DNA of 6,270 nt from Nitrososphaerota archaeon (GCA_005877365.1 VBPP01000192.1:1-6270), one strand, 5' to 3'. Shown: positions 1 through 5,164, counted from the first letter of the stretch. Notes: generated by a model not told the origin, from the letters alone. Program-made: numbers and translations.

Positions 1-381
1 CGAAAGAAATACGCCAGCAACACCATCTTCAACGTCATGGAGGTTGACCAGATGGTCCCCCCGAGTTTCGTCTACACCTTCCTAAAGGGGAGGGGCTTGG
101 GCATCGAGCGGGTAGTCAGGTCGGGGGACCTCGTCTTACTCTCGAGCTCATTCTCGGACGACCTCCTATCTTCGAAGCTTGAAGATAACAAGCGCGAAGT
201 CGTCGACAGGCTCGCGAAGACTCTCCAGAAGGAGACGGTCACTTTGGACGATATCTCCGAGATGGATGAGGCGAGGTTCGCGGGGCTGCTGGAGGGGCTC
301 GTCCCCCTCGCGAGAGGCGTAGCCCAGCGGTTGATAGCCGAGGCGAAGTACTGGAAGAGGGTCCTGTCGGGGTCGCCTTGA
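1..381 (+). CDS. 3' end of an unidentified protein-coding gene (truncated by window edge)
   Basis: Frame 1 is open from the first base and ends in TGA at 379-381, giving about 126 visible residues. An ATG at 37 exists, but the frame continues upstream through RKKYASNTIFNV, so the real start is probably outside the window. The visible part begins with a hydrophobic, strand-like segment (IFNVMEVDQMVPPSFVYTFL). A charged, mostly helical tail follows (DNKREVVDRLAKTL, then EARFAGLLEGLVPLARGVAQRLIAEAKYWKRV). I see no cysteine pairs, P-loop, signal peptide or membrane span. Codons favour C/G at the third position like the other genes here, which supports real coding. The opposite-strand ORF over 72-482 is a shadow. 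I do not recognise the family and assign no function. Confidence 0.75.
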   Translation, partial: RKKYASNTIFNVMEVDQMVPPSFVYTFLKGRGLGIERVVRSGDLVLLSSSFSDDLLSSKLEDNKREVVDRLAKTLQKETVTLDDISEMDEARFAGLLEGLVPLARGVAQRLIAEAKYWKRVLSGSP

Positions 382-405
382 GCGGATAAGAAAATTGATT
401 GTGCG

Positions 406-467
406 AGGCCCCTCGAGCTTTCCTGGGAACGGTTGCGGCAGGCAGCCCAGAGGCAGGCTGGGGGCCT
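406..467. repeat. Nested inverted repeats in the 382-616 intergenic gap
   Basis: The 235-base gap between the left-edge gene and the RHH gene has no convincing gene. It holds a 7-bp perfect long-range complement, AGGCCCC (406-412) with GGGGCCT (461-467). Inside this lies CAGCC (443-447) with GGCTG (456-460), whose right arm directly abuts the outer right arm. The pair could form a folded 3' UTR, or a small structured RNA beginning about 25 nt after the upstream stop codon. There is no T-run after it, so it is not a typical archaeal terminator. A TATA-like TTTATCC occurs at 491-497, but only very short reading frames follow. Confidence 0.35.
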
Positions 468-616
468 AACGCGGGAAATCACGAGAAGGGTTTATCCGGG
501 CCAAACCGAGGGAGTGATTGAGCGAAGGCTGGAAAGGATGACGACGATACCGGATGAGTCATCTAGTAGATTTTCGGCTCATTGAGCAGTATTCCAGTGA
601 AATTCGAAATCCCGTT

Positions 617-1207
617 CTAAACGGTAAACTTAATGCCGTCCTTCGTTTCGTCTACTTCAATTTCTTTGTTGAGGACGTTCCTAAAAGCGCCTGAAACATA
701 GCCTTTCAAGAAGAGCGACCACCTAGCGCCCAGCTCGTGCCTCAGGTAGAAGACCTCCTTTCCATCTCGCTTATACCGTTGGCAATCGGCGAAGTTCATG
801 TACCGGCAGACAACTGGGTCTACGAAGTAGATGAGGGATTCTTTGTTCAAGTGTAGGCCCATCGTGAGGATCGTGTCTCTCGCGAACGCTCCGCCCGCGT
901 CCTCAGCTCTAGATAGCACCAGATCGTCATTCTGCCCAGCCATGGTGCCTATGATCGTGCCCTTTTGGATTAGCACGAAGTTCAGATCGGGAATGAACTG
1001 GTCAAACTCGACGTGTTTCTTCAGAATCTGATTGACGAGGTTGTTGAAGCTAGCAGATTTCCTTGAAGCCTCTTTAGAAAGCTCTTCGTAGACCTTACGG
1101 TCCAACCTGACTGAGTGGGTGACAGGTTTGGGCGTCTTCACGCCTTGCAATCCTGCGCTCGCAGTAAATAAACTATCTTCCGAGAGTAAAAGCTGAAAAT
1201 TACTCAT
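617..1207 (-). CDS. Ribbon-helix-helix DNA-binding protein with a C-terminal domain of unknown type
   Basis: From the ATG at 1207 the protein has 196 residues. A TTG four codons upstream (1219) is an alternative start. Residues about 29-71 form a ribbon-helix-helix unit of the CopG/Arc type: strand VTHSVRLD, helix KVYEELSKEAS, the SFNNLVNQ turn, then helix ILKKHVEF. Such domains dimerise and insert the strand into the major groove. RHH antitoxins are usually 50-90 residues. This one carries about 125 extra residues ending in a block with HELGARWSLFLKGYVSGAF, suggesting a sensory or effector domain. That end loosely resembles the tail of V4R-like small-molecule-binding domains, but this is only an impression. 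The gene is divergent from the zinc-finger microprotein and shares its TATA-like site, so autoregulation is plausible. No adjacent toxin gene is visible. By eye it is more A+T-rich than glnA and the winged-helix genes. Confidence 0.85.
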   Translation of the reverse strand: MSNFQLLLSEDSLFTASAGLQGVKTPKPVTHSVRLDRKVYEELSKEASRKSASFNNLVNQILKKHVEFDQFIPDLNFVLIQKGTIIGTMAGQNDDLVLSRAEDAGGAFARDTILTMGLHLNKESLIYFVDPVVCRYMNFADCQRYKRDGKEVFYLRHELGARWSLFLKGYVSGAFRNVLNKEIEVDETKDGIKFTV

Positions 1208-1251
1208 TGTGATTTGCAAATTTTCGCTTGTGTTCAGAGTGATTCATAATC

Positions 1252-1260
1252 GTTATAAAC
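1252..1260. promoter_or_regulatory. Shared TATA-like site between divergent RHH and zinc-finger genes
   Basis: GTTATAAAC reads as a TATA box in both directions. On the plus strand TTATAAAC (1253-1260) lies 27-34 nt before the ATG at 1287, ideal for a leaderless mRNA. On the minus strand GTTTATAAC sits about 45-53 nt before the ATG at 1207, giving a leader of about 20 nt. The minus leader shows no clear Shine-Dalgarno sequence. Confidence 0.55.
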
Positions 1261-1286
1261 ACGTTATCGCTCAAATTGTTCGGGCA

Positions 1287-1418
1287 ATGTCGACCCAGCT
1301 AGTCTGGCGATGCTCGTTTTGTGATCTAGTGGACCTGATTGGGTTCGATAACCTCGAAGGGCGCGACGAAAGCTACTATCTTATCCACATGTCGAGTAAG
1401 CACGGCATAGAAGCCTAG
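1287..1418 (+). CDS. C2H2-type zinc-finger microprotein (43 aa)
   Basis: The frame from ATG 1287 to TAG 1416-1418 encodes 43 residues beginning MSTQLVWRCSFCDLVDLIGF. Two cysteines spaced C-x2-C (residues 9 and 12) are followed after 21 residues by H-x4-H (residues 34 and 39, HMSSKH). That is the ligand pattern of a single zinc finger with a longer-than-classical loop. The frame stays open upstream to an ATG at 1209, but the TATA-like box at 1253-1260 lies inside that extension and 27-34 nt before ATG 1287, so the short leaderless form is chosen. Single-finger microproteins of this size are common in archaea, where they bind nucleic acid or partner proteins. The specific role here is unknown. 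It is divergent from the RHH gene and convergent with the TRAM gene. Confidence 0.7.
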   Translation: MSTQLVWRCSFCDLVDLIGFDNLEGRDESYYLIHMSSKHGIEA

Positions 1419-1430
1419 TGTCAGCCTCGC

Positions 1431-1442
1431 GGAACATGTTCC
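1431..1442. repeat. Perfect 12-bp palindrome GGAACATGTTCC
   Basis: GGAACATGTTCC is a perfect, spacerless palindrome 12 bp after the stop of the zinc-finger gene. Its dyad symmetry suits a homodimeric DNA-binding protein, and the RHH protein encoded next door is of a class that binds such sites. It does not lie at an obvious promoter. With no loop it is a poor RNA hairpin. Confidence 0.5.
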
Positions 1443-1491
1443 TTCAGGAAATCTCTTATGCGTGTGGTCCCGGATAAGAACATAAGGGGAA

Positions 1492-1514
1492 TGGTTGATT
1501 CTTTGAATCAACCA
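1492..1514. terminator. 10-bp perfect hairpin between convergent genes, possible bidirectional terminator or mRNA end
   Basis: TGGTTGATTC (1492-1501) and GAATCAACCA (1505-1514) are perfect complements around a 3-nt TTT loop. The hairpin lies between two convergent genes (zinc finger, TRAM) and would form in both transcripts, so a 3'-end role is reasonable. Neither strand has a long T-run after it, which argues against a standard terminator. Confidence 0.45.
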
Positions 1515-1524
1515 ACGTGCGTGC

Positions 1525-1561
1525 GGCAGACCCCACGACTGATTAATTCGTGGTCTTTGCC
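1525..1561 (-). repeat. Imperfect hairpin overlapping the TRAM gene stop codon
   Basis: GGCAGACCCCACGA (1525-1538) can pair with TCGTGGTCTTTGCC (1548-1561) with small bulges, leaving a short AT-rich loop. The loop contains the TAA stop (plus-strand TTA at 1543-1545) of the TRAM gene. On the minus strand this would be a stem whose loop carries the stop codon, followed about 10 nt later by the 1492-1514 hairpin. Confidence 0.35.
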
Positions 1562-1848
1562 GTAGACTGAGAGGTTGATGTCGCAGTCGGTTCTGAACTC
1601 TGTACGACCTGTCCAGACGCAAACCGCTCCGAGACTTGCGTGACCCTTATCCTCACGTTCTGGCCTTGCCTCGTGCCAGGGACAAAGACCACAAATCCTT
1701 CGATTCTGGCGATGCCCTCACCACGCTTGCTGGTGTCGGAGATACTGACGTTGTACTCCTTGCCTACTTCGACCGGCTTGTTGAAGGAACCGGAACCTCT
1801 TCCGAAACCTCCTCGATTGCCATACCCTCCGCGCTGTCCGAAACTCAT
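1543..1848 (-). CDS. TRAM-domain RNA-binding protein with an RGG-type N-terminus
   Basis: The protein has 101 residues in three parts. Residues 1-22 are glycine/arginine rich (GQRGGYGNRGGFGRGSGSF), like RGG-box RNA-binding tails. Residues about 24-82 are a TRAM beta-barrel: VEVGKEYNVSISDTSKRGEG, then IARIEGFVVFVPGT, then GQNVRIRVTQVSERFASGQVV. The G-E-G-I-A-R and FVVFVPG blocks are hallmarks of the family. Residues 83-101 are a Ser/Thr/Gln-rich, probably disordered tail. Free-standing TRAM proteins in archaea act as RNA chaperones comparable to bacterial cold-shock proteins; family knowledge supports RNA binding, while the cellular target is unknown. It starts at ATG 1848. A TATA-like TTTAATTA at 1913-1906 predicts a leader of roughly 35 nt, with only a weak GTGTGA upstream of the ATG. 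It lies downstream of glnA on the same strand but probably has its own promoter. Confidence 0.92.
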   Translation of the reverse strand: MSFGQRGGYGNRGGFGRGSGSFNKPVEVGKEYNVSISDTSKRGEGIARIEGFVVFVPGTRQGQNVRIRVTQVSERFASGQVVQSSEPTATSTSQSTAKTTN

Positions 1849-1905
1849 TTTCTTTCACACATCCTACCGTTATTCCATCCAGTAGGTCCTGGGCTGTTGG
1901 AGGGC

Positions 1906-1913
1906 TAATTAAA
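1906..1913 (-). promoter_or_regulatory. TATA-like box of the TRAM gene
   Basis: Minus-strand TTTAATTA lies 58-65 nt before the ATG at 1848. Transcription would start near 1883 and give a 5' leader of about 35 nt, longer than for most genes in this window. A leader fits a gene family often controlled at the RNA level, but that is inference. Confidence 0.4.
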
Positions 1914-1959
1914 GAGCGTGCAATCGGGTCATACCTCTTGGTCGGCGTTGCTTCTGCAG

Positions 1960-1986
1960 AAAAAGCTCAACCTAGAGCGCGCTAGG
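1960..1986 (-). terminator. Candidate glnA terminator: small hairpin followed by T5
   Basis: On the minus strand, starting 28 nt after the glnA stop, CCTAG (1986-1982) and CTAGG (1975-1971) form a 5-bp stem around CGCGCT. After TTGAGC comes TTTTT (1964-1960). A short stem and T-run suit archaeal termination and would separate glnA from the TRAM gene. Confidence 0.4.
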
Positions 1987-2013
1987 GCATCTGAGCTCTC
2001 TTCAGGCTGTCTG

Positions 2014-3513
2014 TCACAGGTCAAAGTAGAGGTAGAACTCGTAGGGGTGGGGCCTGGCTCCGACCGCCCTGTAATTCTCCAACTCCAGCTCCATCATCAC
2101 GTCAAGGAGGTCCTTCGGGAATATGGGGGTGAGGAACCCAGAGTCACTCCTAAGGCTCTCTACCGACTCCAGAAGGCTCCCCGGAAGCTCCTTCACTGAT
2201 AATGCTCTCCTTCTCTCGGATGTCAGCTTGTAGATGTCCTGGTCCACAGGGTCTCCTGGGTCCAGCTTTCTCTTGATTCCGTCAAGCCCCGCGGCTGCGA
2301 TCGCCGAGAAGGCGAGGTATGGGTTGCAGGAGGGGTCGGGTGTCCTGAACTCGACTCTCTTCGCGCCCTCCCCCGCCCTCCCCTTCTCGTATACTGGTAT
2401 TCGCACGTTCGCCGACCTGTTGGACTTGCTCCAGGCGACGTAGACTGGCGCCTCGTAACCTGGGACCAGCCGTCTGTATGAGTTGGTTGTCGGCGCGACG
2501 ATGGCGCAGAGCGCCCTGCTGTGCTCGAGGAGCCCACCGATATAGTGCCTCGCGGTCTGGCTGATCTCCGCGTACCCGTCATCAGCGTCGAAGAAGGCGT
2601 TCCTCTCTCCATTCCAGAGACTCGAGTGCGTGTGCATCCCCACAGCGTTGTCCCCGAAGATAGGCTTCGGCATCGTCGAGGCGATGAGCCCCCGCCTCGA
2701 TGCAACGTTCTTTGTCACGAACTTGTAAGTCATGACGCTGTCGGCCATCTGGACGAGGGCGTCCCTGTACATGTCGATCTCGCACTGCCCCGCCGTAGCC
2801 ACTTCGTGGTGATGAGCGTTGCAGAGAATTCCGAACCCGTCGCGAAGATTCGTCACGCACTCGCTGCGGTAATCGCTCAGCGTATCGACTGGTGGCGCGG
2901 GGTAGTACCCGTCCTTGAACCTGATGGGGAAGTTCGTCCCCCTGGCCTCCACAGCCGACTCCTGAGAGGAGATCTTGAAACTGTTCGAGAAGGGGTCAGA
3001 GACCTGCCAGGTCGCGCCGTCGAAGACGAAGAACTCGACTTCCGGTCCCCAGAGAGACTCCGTGTATCCCGCCGATTCGAGCATCTTTGCGGCCTCCTGG
3101 GCGACACGTCTCGGGTCTCTCGCGAACTTTCCCCGTCCGAAACCGACCATAACGTCGCAGATCAGCCTCGCCGTCTTGTAGGTCCCCTCCCAGGGGATTA
3201 CGCCGAAGGTTGACGGGTCCGGGAGCAGGACCATATCAGATTCGAAGATTTCGGTGAACCCCTTAATTGATGAGCCGTCGAGTTTAGCGACTCCGTCGGT
3301 GAAGGTCTTCTCGGAGATCATCTCGGCCGGGATGGTGACGTGTCGCAGGCGGCCGGGCACGTCGGTCAGGTGCAGGTCGACGAAAGCGATTCCCATCTCC
3401 TCGATAACGTCGAGGACCTGCCTAGGGGTTCTCCTCCGCTTCAAGAAGCTACCCTGGGCGGAGATGTCGTAAGGCAAGTGGCAGCCTGCCCCCACAAACG
3501 AATATAAACTCAT
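2014..3513 (-). CDS. glnA: Glutamine synthetase, type I
   Basis: This cytoplasmic enzyme makes glutamine from glutamate, ammonia and ATP. Numbered from ATG 3513 (499 residues), the beta-grasp signature LDGSSIKGF is at 78-86. The metal-binding GPEVEFF is at 156-162 and HHHEVATAGQCEID at 234-247. The ATP-binding stretch KPIFGDNAVGMHTHSS is at 283-298. TTNSYRRLVPGYEAP (343-357), RSANVRIP (366-373) and EFRTPDPS (388-395) complete the active site. The ATP stretch reads N-A-V-G where N-G-S/A-G is usual. The start is uncertain: homologues begin near KRRRTPRQVL, so the ATG form carries about 24 unexplained residues. TTG codons at 3477 and 3441 are alternatives, the latter giving 476 residues. The sequence near Tyr428 (DIYKLTSERRR) resembles non-adenylylated Bacillus/archaeal enzymes more than the adenylylated enterobacterial form. 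A divergent Lrp gene suggests control by amino-acid status. Confidence 0.97.
   Translation of the reverse strand: MSLYSFVGAGCHLPYDISAQGSFLKRRRTPRQVLDVIEEMGIAFVDLHLTDVPGRLRHVTIPAEMISEKTFTDGVAKLDGSSIKGFTEIFESDMVLLPDPSTFGVIPWEGTYKTARLICDVMVGFGRGKFARDPRRVAQEAAKMLESAGYTESLWGPEVEFFVFDGATWQVSDPFSNSFKISSQESAVEARGTNFPIRFKDGYYPAPPVDTLSDYRSECVTNLRDGFGILCNAHHHEVATAGQCEIDMYRDALVQMADSVMTYKFVTKNVASRRGLIASTMPKPIFGDNAVGMHTHSSLWNGERNAFFDADDGYAEISQTARHYIGGLLEHSRALCAIVAPTTNSYRRLVPGYEAPVYVAWSKSNRSANVRIPVYEKGRAGEGAKRVEFRTPDPSCNPYLAFSAIAAAGLDGIKRKLDPGDPVDQDIYKLTSERRRALSVKELPGSLLESVESLRSDSGFLTPIFPKDLLDVMMELELENYRAVGARPHPYEFYLYFDL
3501..3508. promoter_or_regulatory. TATA box of the Lrp gene (AATATAAA), possibly also read toward glnA
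   Basis: AATATAAA lies 27-34 nt before the Lrp ATG at 3535, predicting a leaderless or nearly leaderless mRNA. It lies within the first codons of glnA if glnA starts at 3513. Read on the minus strand it is TTTATATT, which would start glnA transcription near 3479, next to the in-frame TTG at 3477, and so favours a shorter GlnA. Confidence 0.6.
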
Positions 3514-3531
3514 CACGAGGCTTATTGGACG

Positions 3532-3537
3532 TATATG
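3532..3537 (-). promoter_or_regulatory. Possible second TATA-like element for glnA (CATATA)
   Basis: Minus-strand CATATA lies 19-24 nt before the glnA ATG at 3513 and overlaps the ATG of the Lrp gene. The spacing is a little short for a leaderless start at 3513, so it is a weak candidate. If used, the two divergent promoters would lie inside each other's first codons. Confidence 0.3.
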
Positions 3538-4053
3538 AGTCAGGAAGTGTCTTTCTCGAACAAACGTCCCGCCGTCAGCGGAGGCCACAGCGTACACCCC
3601 GAACGTTTGGCCATCGAGGAGCTTGACAGGAAGCTCATCGTGGCGCTCGAGCGGGACTGTCGGCGCTCGAATCGGGAGCTAGCCGTAGAATTGCGTGTTT
3701 CGCCTTCGACGGTGATAACGCACGTCAAGAACCTTGAGGCGGCGGGGCTCGTCAAGGGGTATGCCGCGACCCTCGACCACCAGAAGCTCGGCTACGAACT
3801 CACCGCTGTTGTAGAGGTGATCGTCTCGAAGGGCAAACTGCTCGAGATGGAGAGGGAGATAGCGAAGGTTCCGGGAGTCTGCGCTGTATACGACGTGACG
3901 GGCGCGACCGACGGGATAGTCATCGGAAAGTTCAGGGACAGAGAGGAACTGAGCAGGTTCGCAAAGAGCCTTCTCGCGATGCCTTTCGTCGAGCGGACCA
4001 ACACGCACATCGTGCTAACGACCGTGAAAGAGGACTTTCGATTGCCTCCGTGA
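3535..4053 (+). CDS. Lrp/AsnC family transcriptional regulator
   Basis: The protein has 172 residues. The first 27 or so (MSQEVSFSNKRPAVSGGHSV onward) are polar, probably flexible, and longer than the usual family N-terminus. Residues about 28-78 form the helix-turn-helix: IEELDRKLIVALERD, RRSNRELAVEL, and the recognition helix SPSTVITHVKNLEAAGLVKGY. Residues about 88-166 form the RAM ligand-binding domain, including VTGATDGIVIGKF with the G-x-x-D turn used for amino-acid sensing. The closing block VERTNTHIVLTTVKEDF is typical of archaeal members. Such proteins form dimers and octamers and sense amino acids. The start fits the TATA box at 3501-3508 (leaderless). Back-to-back placement with glnA strongly suggests that it regulates glnA and itself, with glutamine or another amino acid as effector. 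That target is inferred. Confidence 0.95.
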   Translation: MSQEVSFSNKRPAVSGGHSVHPERLAIEELDRKLIVALERDCRRSNRELAVELRVSPSTVITHVKNLEAAGLVKGYAATLDHQKLGYELTAVVEVIVSKGKLLEMEREIAKVPGVCAVYDVTGATDGIVIGKFRDREELSRFAKSLLAMPFVERTNTHIVLTTVKEDFRLPP

Positions 4054-4064
4054 AGCGAGGGATG

Positions 4065-4072
4065 TTTAAATA
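4065..4072 (+). promoter_or_regulatory. TATA box for the first winged-helix gene
   Basis: TTTAAATA lies 25-32 nt before ATG 4097, so the mRNA should start at or next to the start codon (leaderless). It begins 11 nt after the Lrp stop, so the winged-helix gene has its own promoter and need not be an operon member. Confidence 0.6.
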
Positions 4073-4096
4073 AGTTCATCTGAGTTTTGATATCAA

Positions 4097-4579
4097 ATGC
4101 CCTCCGACCATGTCAAGATCAGGGTGAAGGCCGGGAATAGCGAGGCCGAGATCGAAGCCGAACTAAGTCACATCCGCGAGGCTATCGAGCTAATCCCTGA
4201 AGTTTTGAAGCAACTCCCAGCCGACGGCGGGGCGAGAGTGAGCAAAGAGGCTCCTCAGGTCTATCTCCCTCGAGGAGACAGCGGTGAGGTACCTGTTGTC
4301 ACACTCGAGAAGGGGGACTCGCTCGCCGAGGTCGTCGGCAAGTTCTTCTCTGGCGAGTGGGGAACGCAGAGAAGGAAGCTCTCAGACGTCAGAGAGGCCC
4401 TTCAGTCGTACGGGCTCAACTACCCGAAGCAGTCGGTCGCGGTCGCTCTCCTCAGGCTGGCGAAGGCGTCGCGGATAAGGAGGTTCAAGGCGGAAGACGG
4501 TGAGTTCGTATACACTTCCTCGACCCCAATCATTCCCCAGCAAATAGTTCCCGTCGCAGATATCAGCGCAAACGTTTAA
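4097..4579 (+). CDS. Small winged-helix protein with N-terminal beta-beta-alpha module (paralogue 1)
   Basis: The protein has 160 residues. Residues 5-40 predict as strand (HVKIRVKAG), strand (SEAEIEAE) and helix (IREAIELIPEVLKQLP). Residues 41-75 are a linker rich in Gly, Pro and charge. Residues about 76-140 predict as a winged helix: LAEVVGKFFSGEW, LSDVREALQSYGLNY, recognition-type helix KQSVAVALLRLAKASRIRRF, and wing EDGEFVYT. The last 20 residues are Pro/Ile/Val rich. The same plan recurs in the next two genes, and the winged helix is closest to that of 5128-5559. The fold suggests DNA or protein binding, with the N-terminal module serving for sensing or assembly; both roles are inferred. 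I know no named function. No membrane span or signal peptide is present. Transcription is probably leaderless from the 4065-4072 box. Confidence 0.85.
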   Translation: MPSDHVKIRVKAGNSEAEIEAELSHIREAIELIPEVLKQLPADGGARVSKEAPQVYLPRGDSGEVPVVTLEKGDSLAEVVGKFFSGEWGTQRRKLSDVREALQSYGLNYPKQSVAVALLRLAKASRIRRFKAEDGEFVYTSSTPIIPQQIVPVADISANV

Positions 4580-4604
4580 TCGCCCAAAAAAATCTGCTCG
4601 AAGT

Positions 4605-4609
4605 AGGAG
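4605..4609 (+). promoter_or_regulatory. Possible Shine-Dalgarno AGGAG before the second winged-helix gene
   Basis: AGGAG lies 12 nt before ATG 4622, somewhat far but usable. TTTAAT at about 4575-4580, overlapping the previous stop codon, could be a weak TATA box giving a leader of about 20 nt. This gene may therefore be read with a leader, or as the second cistron of 4097-5164. Confidence 0.3.
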
Positions 4610-4621
4610 TCAAGTGGGGCG

Positions 4622-5164
4622 ATGTCTTCGGAAAGGCAACTCTCAGTCTCGATCAGCTACGGGGACGTGAAGGTCGACTTCTCTGGCTCTCCCGACGTCG
4701 TGATGCGTTCGCTGCACGAGTTCGTCGCAAAGGTAGTTCCCAACATCGACCTCGCGAGGACGATCACGGTCAACTACTCGCTAAACGACATTATCCAGAC
4801 CTTCAAGGATTTCATCAGGATAACGCCCGAGGGGCCGCGAGTCTGGCTCCAGGATAGGAAAGTCTCAGATAAGGACGTCATCCTCCTCCAGCTAGTCGCG
4901 TCGCGAGCCTCGAGCCTCTCGGGAAAGTTCACTTCGGACTCGATGAATATTGGGGAGATACAGGCCGCCACGGGGCTCTATCCAAAGACGATCAGCTCGA
5001 GGCTGAGCGAATTGACCAAGCTGGGCCAAGTCGAGCGCGAGGATTCCGAAGGAGGGGGGAAGTACCGAATAACCACCGTGGGGGTTCACCGCCTCAGCGA
5101 CCAGCTCTCGAAGAAGCTCAGACAGGGTCAAGCGGCGGCGGTTGGGGCGGAAGGCTCGCCCTGA
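4622..5164 (+). CDS. Small winged-helix protein with N-terminal beta-beta-alpha module (paralogue 2)
   Basis: The protein has 180 residues. Residues 7-40 repeat the module of its neighbour: strand LSVSISYGD, strand VKVDFSGSP, helix VVMRSLHEFVAKVVP. Residues about 46-80 form an extra segment (SLNDIIQTFKDFIRITPEGP) absent from the other two. Residues about 82-158 are a clear winged helix: SDKDVILLQLVASRASSL, NIGEIQAATGL, recognition helix YPKTISSRLSELTKLGQVERE, wing GGKYRITTVGVHRL. This resembles MarR/ArsR-like DNA-binding domains more than the other two paralogues do. The tail is Ala/Gly rich. The ATG lies 42 nt after the previous stop on the same strand, so co-transcription is possible. Its last 37 bases overlap the 3' end of the opposite-strand paralogue. 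Function is unknown; a transcription factor is the likeliest reading. Confidence 0.88.
   Translation: MSSERQLSVSISYGDVKVDFSGSPDVVMRSLHEFVAKVVPNIDLARTITVNYSLNDIIQTFKDFIRITPEGPRVWLQDRKVSDKDVILLQLVASRASSLSGKFTSDSMNIGEIQAATGLYPKTISSRLSELTKLGQVEREDSEGGGKYRITTVGVHRLSDQLSKKLRQGQAAAVGAEGSP

Noticed and set aside
510..565. C/D-box-like strings (GTGATTG, ATGACGA)
   Set aside because: Neither matches the C box well, and no D box (CTGA) lies at the needed position.
514..585. 23-codon GTG-started frame (MIERRLERMTT...) after TTTATCC at 491-497
   Set aside because: It is too short, its spacing to the TATA-like sequence is wrong for a leaderless start, and it has no recognisable motif.
596..616. T-arm-like string TTCGAAATCCC suggesting a tRNA
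   Set aside because: The bases before it do not pair with those after it, and no acceptor, D or anticodon arm can be drawn around it.
617..1207. Toxin-antitoxin system based on the RHH domain
   Set aside because: The protein is too long for a simple antitoxin, and no RelE-, MazF- or PIN-like gene is adjacent; the only close neighbour is a zinc-finger microprotein.
1491..1565. 24-codon frame starting at ATG 1491
   Set aside because: It runs through two hairpins and into the antisense of the TRAM gene, with no promoter at the right distance.
2214..2240. Adenylylation-type tyrosine in glutamine synthetase (DIYKL)
   Set aside because: The flanking sequence is of the Bacillus/archaeal type rather than NLYDLPPE, so regulation by adenylylation is not supported.
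2521..3213. 230-codon open frame on the plus strand
   Set aside because: It lies entirely antisense to glnA, whose identity is certain. Long antisense frames are expected in GC-rich genes, and the translation shows no family motif.
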